This document shows, in pieces, positions 45,198-54,322 of a stretch of DNA of 64,000 bases. Within the stretch, counting starts at the first letter, position 1, and each line of letters opens with the position of its first letter. Below the pieces are notes generated by a model. It was not told the origin of the DNA and made no database searches. It saw nothing but the letters and a program-made list of their open reading frames with translations. The translations under genes and the position numbers were made by a program. Source of the stretch: Acidobacteriaceae bacterium (GTDB lineage Bacteria > Acidobacteriota > Terriglobia > Terriglobales > Acidobacteriaceae); NCBI GenBank assembly GCA_003139095.1, contig PLHW01000028.1, forward strand, positions 98,567-162,566, read 5' to 3'.

Positions 45198-45246
45198 GGG
45201 ATAAGTTTAATTCAATCCCTGCCGCTTGATTGCTAGACTGGAACCC

Positions 45247-45756
45247 GTGCCGATCCTTGAAACCAGCCGCCTCGCGCTGCGCGAGTTTTCCGACGCCGAC
45301 GCCGATGCCCTCGCGCGCATTCTCTCCGATCCCGAAGCCATGCGCTTCTATCCCGCCCCCTATGATCGCGCCGGAGTCGAACAATGGATCGCCCGCAATC
45401 GCGAGCGCTATAAGAATGACGGCGTCGGACTTTGGGCGATGATCCTGAAGCCGACGGGCGAGCTGATCGGCGACTGCGGCATCCTTCTCCAACAGGTCGA
45501 GGGCGAGCATCTCTACGAAATCGGCTACCACCTTCGCCGTGACTTCTGGCATCAAGGCCTGGCCACCGAAGCGGCCGTCGCCTGCCGCCAGTGGGGATTC
45601 CAGAATCTGAAAGCAGATCGCCTGATCTCGCTGATCCGCCCCGAGAACATCCCTTCCCAGCGAGTGGCCGAGCGCAATGGCATGAAAATCTGGAAGGAAA
45701 TCGATTGGCGCGGCCTTCCGCACGTCGTCTATTCGATCGAGAAACTCACACCCTAG
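45247..45756 (+). CDS. GNAT-family N-acetyltransferase (RimJ/RimL-like)
   Basis: 169 residues from GTG 45247, where alignment with relatives would start (MPILETSRLALREFSDAD). An in-frame TTG at 45226 would add seven residues. The acetyl-CoA binding motif A is EIGYHLRRDFWHQGLATEA and the later N-x-x-S-x-R/K-V-x-E region reads RPENIPSQRVAERNGMK. This subgroup acetylates N-termini of ribosomal proteins or small molecules; the substrate is not evident. Confidence 0.9.
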   Translation: MPILETSRLALREFSDADADALARILSDPEAMRFYPAPYDRAGVEQWIARNRERYKNDGVGLWAMILKPTGELIGDCGILLQQVEGEHLYEIGYHLRRDFWHQGLATEAAVACRQWGFQNLKADRLISLIRPENIPSQRVAERNGMKIWKEIDWRGLPHVVYSIEKLTP

Positions 45757-45773
45757 CCTCTGCGCCAGAACTC

Positions 45774-46087
45774 CTACACCAAATCCTCAACCTTCAACTG
45801 CGGGTCACCCTTCCACGATTCGTGAAACTGTTTCTCCACAAACCAGGCGTCGGTGTCGCGCCCCTGGTCCCGCAAAGCCCGCTGGAGTCCAAACAACGAT
45901 TGAACGCGTAGATCAGCCGCAATCCCTGATCGAAGAATCCCTGCGCTTCCTTATTTTTGGTCGAAACCGGATGGTGCCAGTCCCCAAGCCCGCTCATCAA
46001 CGTCACTGGCCGCTGCTCCGCACTTGCCGCATTTCCCGCGAACAGCGCCAGCCCAAAAACGACGCAGCCTATCTTGAGCAACTTCAT
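45774..46087 (-). pseudogene. Internally deleted, frameshifted TPR-repeat exported protein
   Basis: From ATG 46087 (AGGAGG upstream) the frame encodes a signal peptide (LLKIGCVVFGLALFAGNAASA) and the beginning of a tetratricopeptide protein (FFDQGLRLIYAFN). Directly after this the frame is lost. In another frame the original C-terminus can be read: LQRALRDQGRDTDAW, EKQFHESWKGDPQLKVEDLV and TAG at 45776. Full-length relatives have several hundred residues between these two pieces, so a large internal deletion with a frame change is inferred. 46088-46294 contains no other gene. Confidence 0.8.
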
Positions 46088-46294
46088 AGTGACCTCCTGA
46101 ATTTTGAAAAAAGTGTCACCGGACCGCAGCCCCACAGCTTTGCGCGCAAGCTTATTCGAGACACGACCTCAAATCAACCATCCATGCGAAGATCTCGTGT
46201 TCACCTGGTCGGCCTCGCGATAACCCGCCGCGTGACGGCCCGTTCATCGCAGCCGCGCTCATGCGCTAAACTCAAATGATGCGAGACGGGGTGC

Positions 46295-47245
46295 ATGCGC
46301 AAAGCCACCATTCTCTTTAATCCCAATTCCGGCCGCGGACGCAAGCGTCGCGACCGCGAGCTCGACATTGCCATCGGCATCATCCAGTCCGCTGGAGTCC
46401 ATACCGAGCTTACCGTTTGCCGTTCCAGCCACGAGGCCACCATCCACGCGCGCTATGCGGTGGCGGGCGGCAGCGACACCGTCTTCGCCTGCGGCGGCGA
46501 TGGCACCATTCACGACATCATTCAGGAATTGGCTGGCACTCCCGTCGCGCTCGCCATCCTTCCCTTCGGCACCGCCAACGCGCTCGCCCACGATCTCGCC
46601 CTCCCGTCTCGCCCCAGTGATGCCGCGCGCGCCGCCGTCGAGGGCAGCGTCCGCCGCTTCCCGCTCGGCCGCGTCGAGTACGAAGATTTTCATGGCAAGC
46701 CCACCGCCCGTTATTTCACGGTGGCGGCCGGCATCGGCGTCGACGCCCATCTTTTTTATAAGCTAACCGCCGACCTCAAAAACAGCACCGGCATGGCCGC
46801 TTATTACATGAAGGCCTGGCAGCTCTGGGCCACGCACCGCATGCGCCGCTTTGAAGCCGAATACTCCAACGGCAGCGGGCACAAACAGCAGGCGCTGCTC
46901 ACCGAACTCCTCGCCGTGCGCATCCGATTTTTCGGCAACATCCTGCGCGAACTCGTTCCCGGCGCCTCGCTCGATTGCCCCGACCTGCGCGCCGTCATGT
47001 GCCGCACCGACAGCCGCAACGCCTATCTGCAATATGTGGCGGGCGCGCTCCTCGGCTGGCGCCGCAAAATTAAAGGGATTGACCTCGTCAGCTGTTCGGA
47101 GATCGCCTGCCGCCTGCCCGCGCAAGGCAACGCCGCCGACCGCGTCTACGTCGAGGCCGATGGCGAACTCTTAGGCCGCCTCCCCGCCCGCATGACCATC
47201 GAGCAAGACGCCCTCTCCATCGTCATTCCGCCGCGGACGAGTTGA
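46295..47245 (+). CDS. Diacylglycerol/lipid kinase family protein (YegS/LCB5-like)
   Basis: 316 residues. The N-terminal catalytic domain has NPNSGRGRKRR, the nucleotide-binding CGGDGTIHDIIQEL and LPFGTANALAHDLALP; the C-terminal beta domain ends DRVYVEADGELLGRLPARM. Relatives phosphorylate diacylglycerol, sphingoid bases or undecaprenol; the substrate is not deducible. The gene stands alone between a pseudogene and a convergent peptidase gene. Confidence 0.93.
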   Translation: MRKATILFNPNSGRGRKRRDRELDIAIGIIQSAGVHTELTVCRSSHEATIHARYAVAGGSDTVFACGGDGTIHDIIQELAGTPVALAILPFGTANALAHDLALPSRPSDAARAAVEGSVRRFPLGRVEYEDFHGKPTARYFTVAAGIGVDAHLFYKLTADLKNSTGMAAYYMKAWQLWATHRMRRFEAEYSNGSGHKQQALLTELLAVRIRFFGNILRELVPGASLDCPDLRAVMCRTDSRNAYLQYVAGALLGWRRKIKGIDLVSCSEIACRLPAQGNAADRVYVEADGELLGRLPARMTIEQDALSIVIPPRTS

Positions 47246-47273
47246 TCGTTTTCGTCCTATTTGAACGCGACTG

Positions 47274-49613
47274 CTATTTCTTCCCGGCCGGATCTTTCGT
47301 CCACTGGTCCACCCAGTCACTCACCGTCTTCCACCAGAGTTCGGAATTCTGTGGTTTCAGCACCCAGTGCCCCTCATCCGGAAAGTACAGCATCTTCGAC
47401 GGCACGCCCATCCGTTGCAGCGTAGTAAAAAGCTGAAAGCCCTCGCTCACATCCAGCCGGTAATCGAGCTGCCCGTGCACCACCAGCGTCGGCGTCTTGA
47501 AATTCTTCGCCGCGTTGCTCGGAGACCACTTCTCATACATCTCCCGGTTCGTATACGGCGTCCCCTTAAACTCCCACTCGTTGAACCATAGCTCCTCAGT
47601 CGTACCCCAAGCCGAAATCGAATTAAACATCCCGTCATGCGACACGATGCACTTGAACCGGTCCGTATGCCCAAGCACCCAGTTCGCCGCGTATCCGCCA
47701 TAACTCGCGCCCAACGCGCACTCCCGGTCTTTATCGATAAACGGATAAGTCTTCTCCGCGTAATCCAGCCCCTTCATCAAATCTTCGAACGGAGCCCCGC
47801 CCCAATCGCCGTTGATCGCATCCACAAACTTCTGTCCATATCCAGTCGACCCATGAAAGTTGATCATGATGACGACATACCCCGAACTTACTGAAGGAGT
47901 CGGCGCCGCAAAAAGCTCCGGATTCCACCGGTAAGACCAGTCGTCGCCCCAGGCGCCTTCAGGCCCTCCGTGGAGCAGAAACTTCACCGGATATTTCTTA
48001 GAAGGATCAAAATTCGGCGGCTTGACGAGAAAGCCTTCAACCTTGTCGCCGTGCGCCCCCGTGAACCAGAAAGCTTCGAGCGGAGACATCTCGATTTGTG
48101 AGAGGACGGCGTCGTTGATGTGAGTGATGGGGTGAGGACGGGGCAGCCTGCACATCGTTTCATCCGATCCCCTGGGCCAGCACGCTATTCCCGTTCCGGC
48201 TTCAAGGATATCAGTCGGCCAACGAACCGACATTTGCGTGAACAACACGGTTTCGCCGGGCCCAAGCACGATATCGCCGTCATAACCACGCTGAATTTCG
48301 GAGGGGTTCGGGATGTTCCGTTCTTGCGCAGACAATTTGTCGTAGTTCATTTGGTGCACGTATATCGGCGACGAGCCCTCATCTTCGGCAGTGAAGTAAA
48401 TACGTTTCGAATCCCGGGCCCAAACGAACGATCCCACCCAACTGTCAAAATCCTCCGTTAAGTTTTCCCTCTCCCCCGTCTTCCGGTCGTACAGCATCAG
48501 CCGAAACCGGTCGCTCTCGTATCCCGGACGCTGCTGGGCGCGGTAGGCAATGTACTTCCCATCGGGCGAATAGAGCGGAGTCGAGTCGCTCGCCGGATTG
48601 TCGGCCGTAATATTCTTCGTCTTCGCCAGCACCTCGGCAGGCGTTGCATTCGCGCCCCAATTCACCGGCACAATCCACAAATCGTTGTTCGTCGAGGCCG
48701 CCGGAACCTTGTCGTGATTCGACGTGTAGCAAATCTCCTGCCCATCCGGCGAGAACGCATAGTCATCCTGCCCGCCCAGCGAGAACACCGGCGCATCATA
48801 ATCCCCCGGCGTCAGATCGCGAGCCGGAGGTGTACCGATCATTGGCCCACTCCCGCCCACCGTACCGATCTCCAAGCCGTTGAGCTGAGGTGGCGCAAAG
48901 ATCACAAAGATGTGCGTGCGCGTCCCGCGCTTAAACGCATTCCAATGCCGATACAGCAAGCTGTCGAAGATGATCGCCTTGACCTTCGACTCCTCCGCTT
49001 CTTTGTGCTTCTTGTCATTGCACGCCAACTCCGCGGCCGGCGCGCCATCGCACTCCGGATAAACATCGGAGGTAAAAAGAATGTTCTTGCCATCCGGAGA
49101 CCAAAGCTCGCCGCCCGCCTCGGTCGCAATCGAAGTCAGCTTGTATACAGCCGTCACCGCGCCCGCGACGCCATCAAAATCCGCAATCCAAACCTGCGAT
49201 CCACCATCCTTATTCGAGATAAACGCAAACCGCTTCCCATCCGGCGCCCACCGTGGCCGGTCGCCATCCTGATCCGCGACCAGAATCCTCTCCCCACCTG
49301 TCATTCCGACCGGAGCAGAAGGATTCGCTTGCAAATCCTTCTGCGGAGTGGAGGAACCCCTACCCCCGTCCGCACCGTCGCCCAGGGGCACAATCCAAAT
49401 GTGCGGCGTCTTCTTATTCGCCGCCAAATCCACATCCACCGCGCTGAACAGCACCCACTTGCCGTCCGGCGAAGGCACCGGCTCGCCCACGCGCTTCAAC
49501 TTCATCATGTCTTCAAAAGTGAACGGATGTTTAGCCTGAGCAGCCAGCGGCAACGCAACAACAACGGTAAGCAGGGCAAGAAGAGTGGCCATCGCAAACA
49601 GTCGCACGCGCAT
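47274..49613 (-). CDS. Secreted S9-family prolyl oligopeptidase-like peptidase
   Basis: 779 residues from ATG 49613 with CGGAGG upstream. A signal peptide (LFAMATLLALLTVVVALPLAAQA) is followed by a WD40-like beta-propeller (about 30-510) with repeated PDGKxxxF strings, then an alpha/beta-hydrolase domain. The nucleophile motif is LGASYGGYAANW, with Asp in HGQLDYRLDVS and His in PDEGHWVL. It should cleave short peptides outside the cytoplasm (acylaminoacyl peptidase or dipeptidyl peptidase type). Confidence 0.94.
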   Translation of the reverse strand: MRVRLFAMATLLALLTVVVALPLAAQAKHPFTFEDMMKLKRVGEPVPSPDGKWVLFSAVDVDLAANKKTPHIWIVPLGDGADGGRGSSTPQKDLQANPSAPVGMTGGERILVADQDGDRPRWAPDGKRFAFISNKDGGSQVWIADFDGVAGAVTAVYKLTSIATEAGGELWSPDGKNILFTSDVYPECDGAPAAELACNDKKHKEAEESKVKAIIFDSLLYRHWNAFKRGTRTHIFVIFAPPQLNGLEIGTVGGSGPMIGTPPARDLTPGDYDAPVFSLGGQDDYAFSPDGQEICYTSNHDKVPAASTNNDLWIVPVNWGANATPAEVLAKTKNITADNPASDSTPLYSPDGKYIAYRAQQRPGYESDRFRLMLYDRKTGERENLTEDFDSWVGSFVWARDSKRIYFTAEDEGSSPIYVHQMNYDKLSAQERNIPNPSEIQRGYDGDIVLGPGETVLFTQMSVRWPTDILEAGTGIACWPRGSDETMCRLPRPHPITHINDAVLSQIEMSPLEAFWFTGAHGDKVEGFLVKPPNFDPSKKYPVKFLLHGGPEGAWGDDWSYRWNPELFAAPTPSVSSGYVVIMINFHGSTGYGQKFVDAINGDWGGAPFEDLMKGLDYAEKTYPFIDKDRECALGASYGGYAANWVLGHTDRFKCIVSHDGMFNSISAWGTTEELWFNEWEFKGTPYTNREMYEKWSPSNAAKNFKTPTLVVHGQLDYRLDVSEGFQLFTTLQRMGVPSKMLYFPDEGHWVLKPQNSELWWKTVSDWVDQWTKDPAGKK

Positions 49614-49717
49614 CACAACCTCCGGGGGAAAAACTTGCACGGAAGACCCATTAGTTTACAGGTGGAAGGGAAGTTGAAACCAATCGGGTAGGGCGATTCT
49701 GAGGCGCGATCCGCCGA

Positions 49718-50143
49718 TCATTCCCGCCAGGGATTCGCCAGCCGAATCCCGCAATCCTCAAGATCCGCGGTGTTGCGCGTAGCCAGGATCGCGTCGTTGA
49801 CCTTCGCGATAGCGGCAATTTGCGCATCCATGACGGCGATGGGCCGACCGTGAGACCGGCGCGCGACGACAATTACCGGGAATGCTCGTGCTGCGGCCTC
49901 GTCAAAGACAAACACGCGTCGTGCGAACAGCCTGGAAAACATCGTCTCGGCGGTCGCCAATAAGCCGCTCCGGCGTTTTCCAACGGGAAGCAGCTCGACG
50001 CCGGTAAGGATCTCAGCCAGACTGATCGTGGTAGTGAACAATTGCGCCGGCGCTCGCTCCGACAACCATTGCGATACGTTCGAGTTCGGGGAGGGCCGCA
50101 TCGCCTCCGAAATGACGTTCGTATCAAGAATGATCATCGCCAA
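49718..50143 (-). CDS. PIN-domain toxin (VapC/FitB type)
   Basis: 141 residues. PIN acidic residues occur in IILDTNVISEAMRP (Asp at about residue 7), SLAEILTGVELL (Glu), MDAQIAAIAKVN (Asp) and ATRNTADLEDCGI (Asp). The IILDTNVISE start is characteristic of FitB-like PIN nucleases. It overlaps the upstream antitoxin gene by 20 bp. ATG 50137 is an alternative start. Confidence 0.94.
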   Translation of the reverse strand: MAMIILDTNVISEAMRPSPNSNVSQWLSERAPAQLFTTTISLAEILTGVELLPVGKRRSGLLATAETMFSRLFARRVFVFDEAAARAFPVIVVARRSHGRPIAVMDAQIAAIAKVNDAILATRNTADLEDCGIRLANPWRE

Positions 50144-50390
50144 AGATTTTCTTGATCCTGTCTTCGGGAACGGGTTCGCGCGGCGGTATCTTTAACTCGA
50201 CGCCACCATACGGCGCAAAGAGCTCGCGGATCGCCTTCCCCAGATCCTTCGGCGGCTCCTCAGCCTGCCTCAGGGCGGAATTCAGGATCTCACGCGCCTC
50301 CTGCTCCATCGAGCGCCCATGGCCGGCCGCACGCATGCGAAGTTTGCGCTTCGTGCTTTCCGGGAGCTGACGGATGGTAATGCTCGCCAT
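50124..50390 (-). CDS. FitA/VapB-type Arc-fold antitoxin
   Basis: 88 residues. The N-terminal ribbon-helix-helix is typical of FitA: ASITIRQLPESTKRKLRMRA followed by AAGHGRSMEQEAREIL. The C-terminal half (FAPYGGVELKIPPREPVPED) would wrap around the toxin. It comes first in the operon, and its stop lies inside the toxin gene. Confidence 0.93.
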   Translation of the reverse strand: MASITIRQLPESTKRKLRMRAAGHGRSMEQEAREILNSALRQAEEPPKDLGKAIRELFAPYGGVELKIPPREPVPEDRIKKIFGDDHS

Positions 50391-50432
50391 GACATCAATG
50401 ATAGCATTGCTGTCAATGATTGCAACGAGGGT

Positions 50433-50649
50433 TGAGGTCAGAAGTTCGAAGTTGAAGGTCAGAGGTTCTAGATCGGAGAGGCGAGATTAACGGCGAGAGG
50501 CGCGAGGCGCGAGGCGCGAGGCGCGAGGCAAGAATCGAGGGGTTAAAGATCAGAGATCGGAAACTGAAGTCCTCAGGGCTCACATGGCTCACAGCCGGCA
50601 CAATGAAAGTTTTCCCCTCTGCCCTCTAACCTCTCACTTCTGACCTCGC
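50433..50649. repeat. Large 7-bp-period array with inverted ends
   Basis: Twenty-two heptads in one register from 50433 to 50586, for example TGAGGTC, AGAAGTT, CGAAGTT, GAAGGTC, AGAGGTT, including three identical CGAGGCG units (50503-50523). After a short break five pyrimidine heptads follow (50615-50649: CCCTCTG, CCCTCTA, ACCTCTC, ACTTCTG, ACCTCGC). GAGGTCAGAAGT (50434-50445) is the exact reverse complement of ACTTCTGACCTC (50636-50647). The array fills the gap between the antitoxin start and the small basic protein. Confidence 0.85.
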
Positions 50650-50650
50650 T

Positions 50651-50773
50651 CTACTTCTTCTTCTCCGCTGCTTCCAGCTGCCGAATCTTCGCCATCGTCC
50701 CCTGCGACGAGTCTTTCCGCTTCTTGTTCTTCTGACGGCGCTTGTTCTTGCTTACATAGTGATTCTGCGACAT
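50651..50773 (-). CDS. Small Lys/Arg-rich protein, 40 residues
   Basis: ATG 50773 is preceded by AGAGGAG at a good distance. The product begins SQNHYVSKNKRRQKNKKRKD and ends AKIRQLEAAEKKK. About 40 percent of residues are basic. It could bind nucleic acid or the ribosome, but no family is recognised. The coding case rests on the strong ribosome site and the coherent composition. Confidence 0.6.
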   Translation of the reverse strand: MSQNHYVSKNKRRQKNKKRKDSSQGTMAKIRQLEAAEKKK

Positions 50774-50904
50774 GAATTCTCCTCTGTGATTGCGATTTGA
50801 AACTGTAGATCCCGGCCCGCCAACCGGCGCCGGAAGACGCGATATTTCATTGTAATTGGAAGAGGCGGCGAAACGCGACCAGCGCCCGGAAGAAAAAAGG
50901 ACTT

Positions 50905-50931
50905 CTCCGCGATCTCAGCGTACTCTGCGTT
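50905..50931. repeat. Three-unit 9-bp array: CTCCGCGAT CTCAGCGTA CTCTGCGTT
   Basis: Three consecutive nonamers of the CTCTGCGNN family, followed by TAAG, 26 bp before the ddl stop codon on the other strand. No second, inverted arm was found nearby, unlike the arrays near 61,000 and 62,600. The rest of 50774-50956 shows nothing. Confidence 0.75.
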
Positions 50932-50956
50932 TAAGCTCTACCGGCTGCGGTTAACT

Positions 50957-52207
50957 CTACCGGCTGTACTGGTTCCGCTTCTTGTCCCGGTGCCGCTCCA
51001 CCCCAAGCTCAATCAGTCGGTCAATCAGCTCGGGATACGATACTCCCGTCGCCGCCCACAGCTTCGGATACATGCTGATCGCCGTAAATCCCGGCATGGT
51101 ATTGATCTCGTTCACGTACAATTTGCGCGACTCCGGCTCCATCAGAAAATCCACCCGCGCCAGCCCCGCGCAGTCCACCGCCTGAAACGCCGCGACCGCC
51201 AAGGCCTGCACGCGTTTCATCTCCGCCCGGTTCAGCTTCGCCGGAATCACCAGCTCCGAGCCTTCCGCCAGGTACTTCGCGTCGTAGTCGTAAAACTCCT
51301 TGCACGGCACAATCTCTCCCGCCACCGACGCCTTCGGCTCGTCATTGCCCAGCACCGCGCATTCAATCTCGCGCGCCTTGTGCTTCTTCCCGCCCACGCC
51401 CTCTTCAATCACAATCTTGCGATCGAACTTCGCCGCCTCCGCAATCGCCGGCCCCAGCTCCCGCCGGTCATGCGCCTTCGAAATTCCCACCGACGACCCG
51501 AGATTTGCCGGCTTCACAAACACCGGATATTTCACCTTGCCCTCGATCAGGTTCTCCACTTTCCGCGGCGCGCCTTCCCACGCTGACCGCAGCACCGTCA
51601 CATGCCTCACAATCGGCAAGCCCGCCGTCCGGAACAGCGCCTTCATCACGTCTTTATCCATGCCCGCCGCCGACCCCAGCACTCCCGCCCCCACATACGC
51701 AATGTCCGCCAACTCCAGCAGTCCCTGTATCGTTCCATCCTCGCCAAACGTCCCATGCAGCACGGGAAAGATGACGTCGACATTGATCGCCCGGTCCGCC
51801 GCCCGCCGCAGTTGCCCTCCCGCCGCATCCGTCTGAAACGGCTCCAGCCCACCCCGCCGCGCCGGCTCCGGCGGCACCACCACCGATTCCCCCGCCGCCA
51901 GCACCGCCGCCCCCGGAGTCGCCTCCGGATCGCCCGCCCGCAAATGCGCAGCCTCGGTCCCACCTGCCTGCGCAGCGCGCGCGCCCTCGCCCGCGTTTGG
52001 GGCCGCTCCCCCCTCGCCCGCCCCGGCCTTCAGCAGCCGTTCCGCATGTTCCGCCGTCAGCCAGCGCCCGTCCTTGGTTATGCCGATCGGCACCACCTCA
52101 TACTTCTTCTTATCGATCGCGTTCAAAACCGACGCCGCCGACAGCAACGACACCTCGTGCTCTCCGCTGCGTCCGCCAAAAAGAATGCCCACTCGAAGTT
52201 TTCCCAT
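50957..52207 (-). CDS. ddl: D-alanine--D-alanine ligase with an Ala/Gly-rich insertion
   Basis: 416 residues from ATG 52207 (ATG 52213 also possible), longer than the usual 310-370. The N-terminal [38 protein letters not shown]-grasp segments [18 protein letters not shown] and RKIVIEEGV, and the terminal [13 protein letters not shown] are all conserved. Between residues about 62 and 105 there is a low-complexity Ala/Gly/Glu insertion. The enzyme makes D-Ala-D-Ala for peptidoglycan. Confidence 0.95.
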   Translation of the reverse strand: MGKLRVGILFGGRSGEHEVSLLSAASVLNAIDKKKYEVVPIGITKDGRWLTAEHAERLLKAGAGEGGAAPNAGEGARAAQAGGTEAAHLRAGDPEATPGAAVLAAGESVVVPPEPARRGGLEPFQTDAAGGQLRRAADRAINVDVIFPVLHGTFGEDGTIQGLLELADIAYVGAGVLGSAAGMDKDVMKALFRTAGLPIVRHVTVLRSAWEGAPRKVENLIEGKVKYPVFVKPANLGSSVGISKAHDRRELGPAIAEAAKFDRKIVIEEGVGGKKHKAREIECAVLGNDEPKASVAGEIVPCKEFYDYDAKYLAEGSELVIPAKLNRAEMKRVQALAVAAFQAVDCAGLARVDFLMEPESRKLYVNEINTMPGFTAISMYPKLWAATGVSYPELIDRLIELGVERHRDKKRNQYSR

Positions 52208-52467
52208 AACCATTCAGTCTGGCCGCACCCCGCTTCGCCGTCAATCGCAGGGTTGGTACGCAGGATTGGTACCTTGACAGCCGGGCGAAAGCGGTGTGAA
52301 ATTAGCGTGCTTCGAAAGTGGGTGTCAGCCCTTCCCCAACGACACTCGCGGCGAAGGCGATCATGGAAAAGCGCGCGCCGGGAGTGTGGAACCTGCCGGT
52401 TCGTCGTTCCCAGTCGATTTCGGTTGTCGGGTCACGCAGTTACGATTTACATCCTCAGGAGTCGCTC

Positions 52468-54258
52468 ATGAATTCAAGCAGTGAAGGGAAATTTCTCCTC
52501 TCCGTGGCATTCGTTCTATTCACTCTGTCTGCATTTGCAGCGGCCGGCAGCAAGCCAAGCGCTCCCGCGTCGCATCCCTCGGGTGGAGGTGGAGGATCGC
52601 ACGCCGCGCAGGCCCCGCAACAGCATGGCGGCAACGCCGCTAACCGCGGACCGGGCGGCCAGAGTCAGACCCATGCCGGCAACGCCGGCAATCGTGGACC
52701 CGGCGGCCAGAGTCAGACCCACGCCGGCAACGCCGGCAATCGTGGACCCGGCGGCCAGAATCAGACCCACGCCGGCAACACCGGCAATCGTGGACCCGGC
52801 GGCCAGAATCAGACCCACGCCGGCAACACCGGCAATCGCGCCGGCGGTAGTCAAGCGGGCAATCGTGCCGGCAACACGCAGGGCAATCGAGCCGCGGGCA
52901 GCCAAGCCAATCATGCCGGCGGCAACACGGGCAATCGCGCTGGCGGCAACCAGGCCGGCAATCGCGCTGGCGGCAACGCCGCCAATCGTGGCAATCAGTC
53001 CGCCGGCAACCATCAGCCCAAAGGCGCCACCACGCACACCACCAAGAGCGGCGCCAAGGTTACAACCCGCGCCAACGGCTCCGTACGCAGCATCTCTGGC
53101 CACGGCGTAACCGTGAACCACGGCCTGCACGGCGGTCGGCGCGTCGTCGCCACCCACAACGGTCGCACTGTCGTCGCCACCGGCCGTCACGGCGGATACA
53201 GCCAGCGCGCCTTCTATCGCCACGGCGGTCACGAGTACGTCCAGCGCACTTACTGGCGCGGCGGACACGCTTACGCCTACGGCTATCGCGGCTATTACTA
53301 CGGCGGTTATCCCTATTACGGATACGCTCCCGCCTACTACTACGGGCCCGCGTATTACGGCTGGGCCTACAACCCGTGGCCCGCACCCATCGCCTACGGC
53401 TGGGGCTGGGGCGGAGCGCCCTGGTACGGCTACTACGGCGCCTACTGGAATCCTTACCCCGTCTATCCCAGCGCCGCCTTCTGGCTCGCCGACTACTTCA
53501 TCGCCGCCAGCTTGCAGGCAGCCTACGCCGACCAGGCCGAAGCTGCTGCCGATAGCGGCGAACTCCTGCCTCCTCAATTCACCCAGGAGAATTCCGACGT
53601 AATCGCGTCGCTCTCTACCTCGGATCCTCTCGTGGCCGCGAACCTATCCTCCATCTATGGCACCCATGCCTTGCTGCTCGGCGGTGCGCCGGCCAGCAGT
53701 GGCCCCGCGATGACCAAGGAAATCAAGGACGCGCTCTCCCAGGAAATCAAAGACCAGATCGCAGCCGAGAAAACTGCGGCCGCCAACAAAGACAAGGCCG
53801 GCAATGACAGCGGACCGCCCGCAGCCCTCGATCCCAACATTCGCTACTTCCTCGTCGCCAATCAAGAAGACCTGACGACGTCGGATGGCAACGAGTGCAT
53901 CCTCACCGGCGGGGACGTCATCTTCCGCACCGGCGATAAGCCCGACGACGACCACATGGTCGACGCCACCGTCAAGTCCAGCCGCAAGGATAAAGATGAG
54001 TGTCCGGTCGGCGCCACCGTCAGCGTATCCACCGACGACATCATGGATATGTACAACAACATGCGCCAGAACATGGCCGATGGCATGAAGGAGATGGCCG
54101 CCAAGAACGGTAAGAATGGACTGCCCAAAGCTCCCGATACTTCCACCACCGCTGGCGAAATCCCAGCACCAACGCCCGATTCGAACGTGGAAAGCGATCT
54201 GAATCAGGCCCAAAAAGACGCCGACGCGGCCGAGGCCGACGCCAAGCAACCAAACTAA
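52468..54258 (+). CDS. Secreted Gly/Asn-rich and Tyr-rich repeat protein
   Basis: ATG 52468 with CAGGAG upstream starts a signal peptide (FLLSVAFVLFTLSAFAAAGS); 596 residues, though the frame is open from 52318. Residues about 55-118 are four 16-residue repeats (GNAGNRGPGGQSQTHA type), followed by a Gly/Asn/Ala stretch to about 190, then a beta-like segment (KSGAKVTTRANGSVRS). A strongly Tyr/Gly/Trp-rich region follows (about 250-335, YYYGGYPYYGYAP). The C-terminal third is soluble and acidic, with ALDPNIRYFLVANQEDLTT. No enzyme motif. Probably a cell-surface or matrix protein. Confidence 0.8.
   Translation: MNSSSEGKFLLSVAFVLFTLSAFAAAGSKPSAPASHPSGGGGGSHAAQAPQQHGGNAANRGPGGQSQTHAGNAGNRGPGGQSQTHAGNAGNRGPGGQNQTHAGNTGNRGPGGQNQTHAGNTGNRAGGSQAGNRAGNTQGNRAAGSQANHAGGNTGNRAGGNQAGNRAGGNAANRGNQSAGNHQPKGATTHTTKSGAKVTTRANGSVRSISGHGVTVNHGLHGGRRVVATHNGRTVVATGRHGGYSQRAFYRHGGHEYVQRTYWRGGHAYAYGYRGYYYGGYPYYGYAPAYYYGPAYYGWAYNPWPAPIAYGWGWGGAPWYGYYGAYWNPYPVYPSAAFWLADYFIAASLQAAYADQAEAAADSGELLPPQFTQENSDVIASLSTSDPLVAANLSSIYGTHALLLGGAPASSGPAMTKEIKDALSQEIKDQIAAEKTAAANKDKAGNDSGPPAALDPNIRYFLVANQEDLTTSDGNECILTGGDVIFRTGDKPDDDHMVDATVKSSRKDKDECPVGATVSVSTDDIMDMYNNMRQNMADGMKEMAAKNGKNGLPKAPDTSTTAGEIPAPTPDSNVESDLNQAQKDADAAEADAKQPN
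52630..52821 (+). repeat. 48-bp tandem repeat x 4 within the Gly/Asn-rich gene
   Basis: Four units start at 52630, 52678, 52726 and 52774, each coding GN(A/T)xNRGPGGQ(S/N)QTHA. Copies 2 to 4 are almost identical at the DNA level, suggesting recent amplification. Confidence 0.9.
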
Positions 54259-54264
54259 CTCCCA

Positions 54265-54306
54265 GCGCGCCTCGCAGTACGCAACTGCGGGGCGCGCCGT
54301 TTATTT
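54265..54306 (+). terminator. Rho-independent terminator after the Gly/Asn-rich gene
   Basis: A 14-bp stem (GCGCGCCTCGCAGT / ACTGCGGGGCGCGC, one mismatch) with a 5-base loop, followed by CGTTTATTT, beginning 6 bp after the stop. Confidence 0.85.
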
Positions 54307-54322
54307 GCGTAGCAAAGAACCA

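Noticed and set aside
44902..45723. 273-codon minus-strand open frame
   Set aside because: It overlaps both the acetyltransferase gene and the DUF2905 gene in another frame; its translation has no family features.
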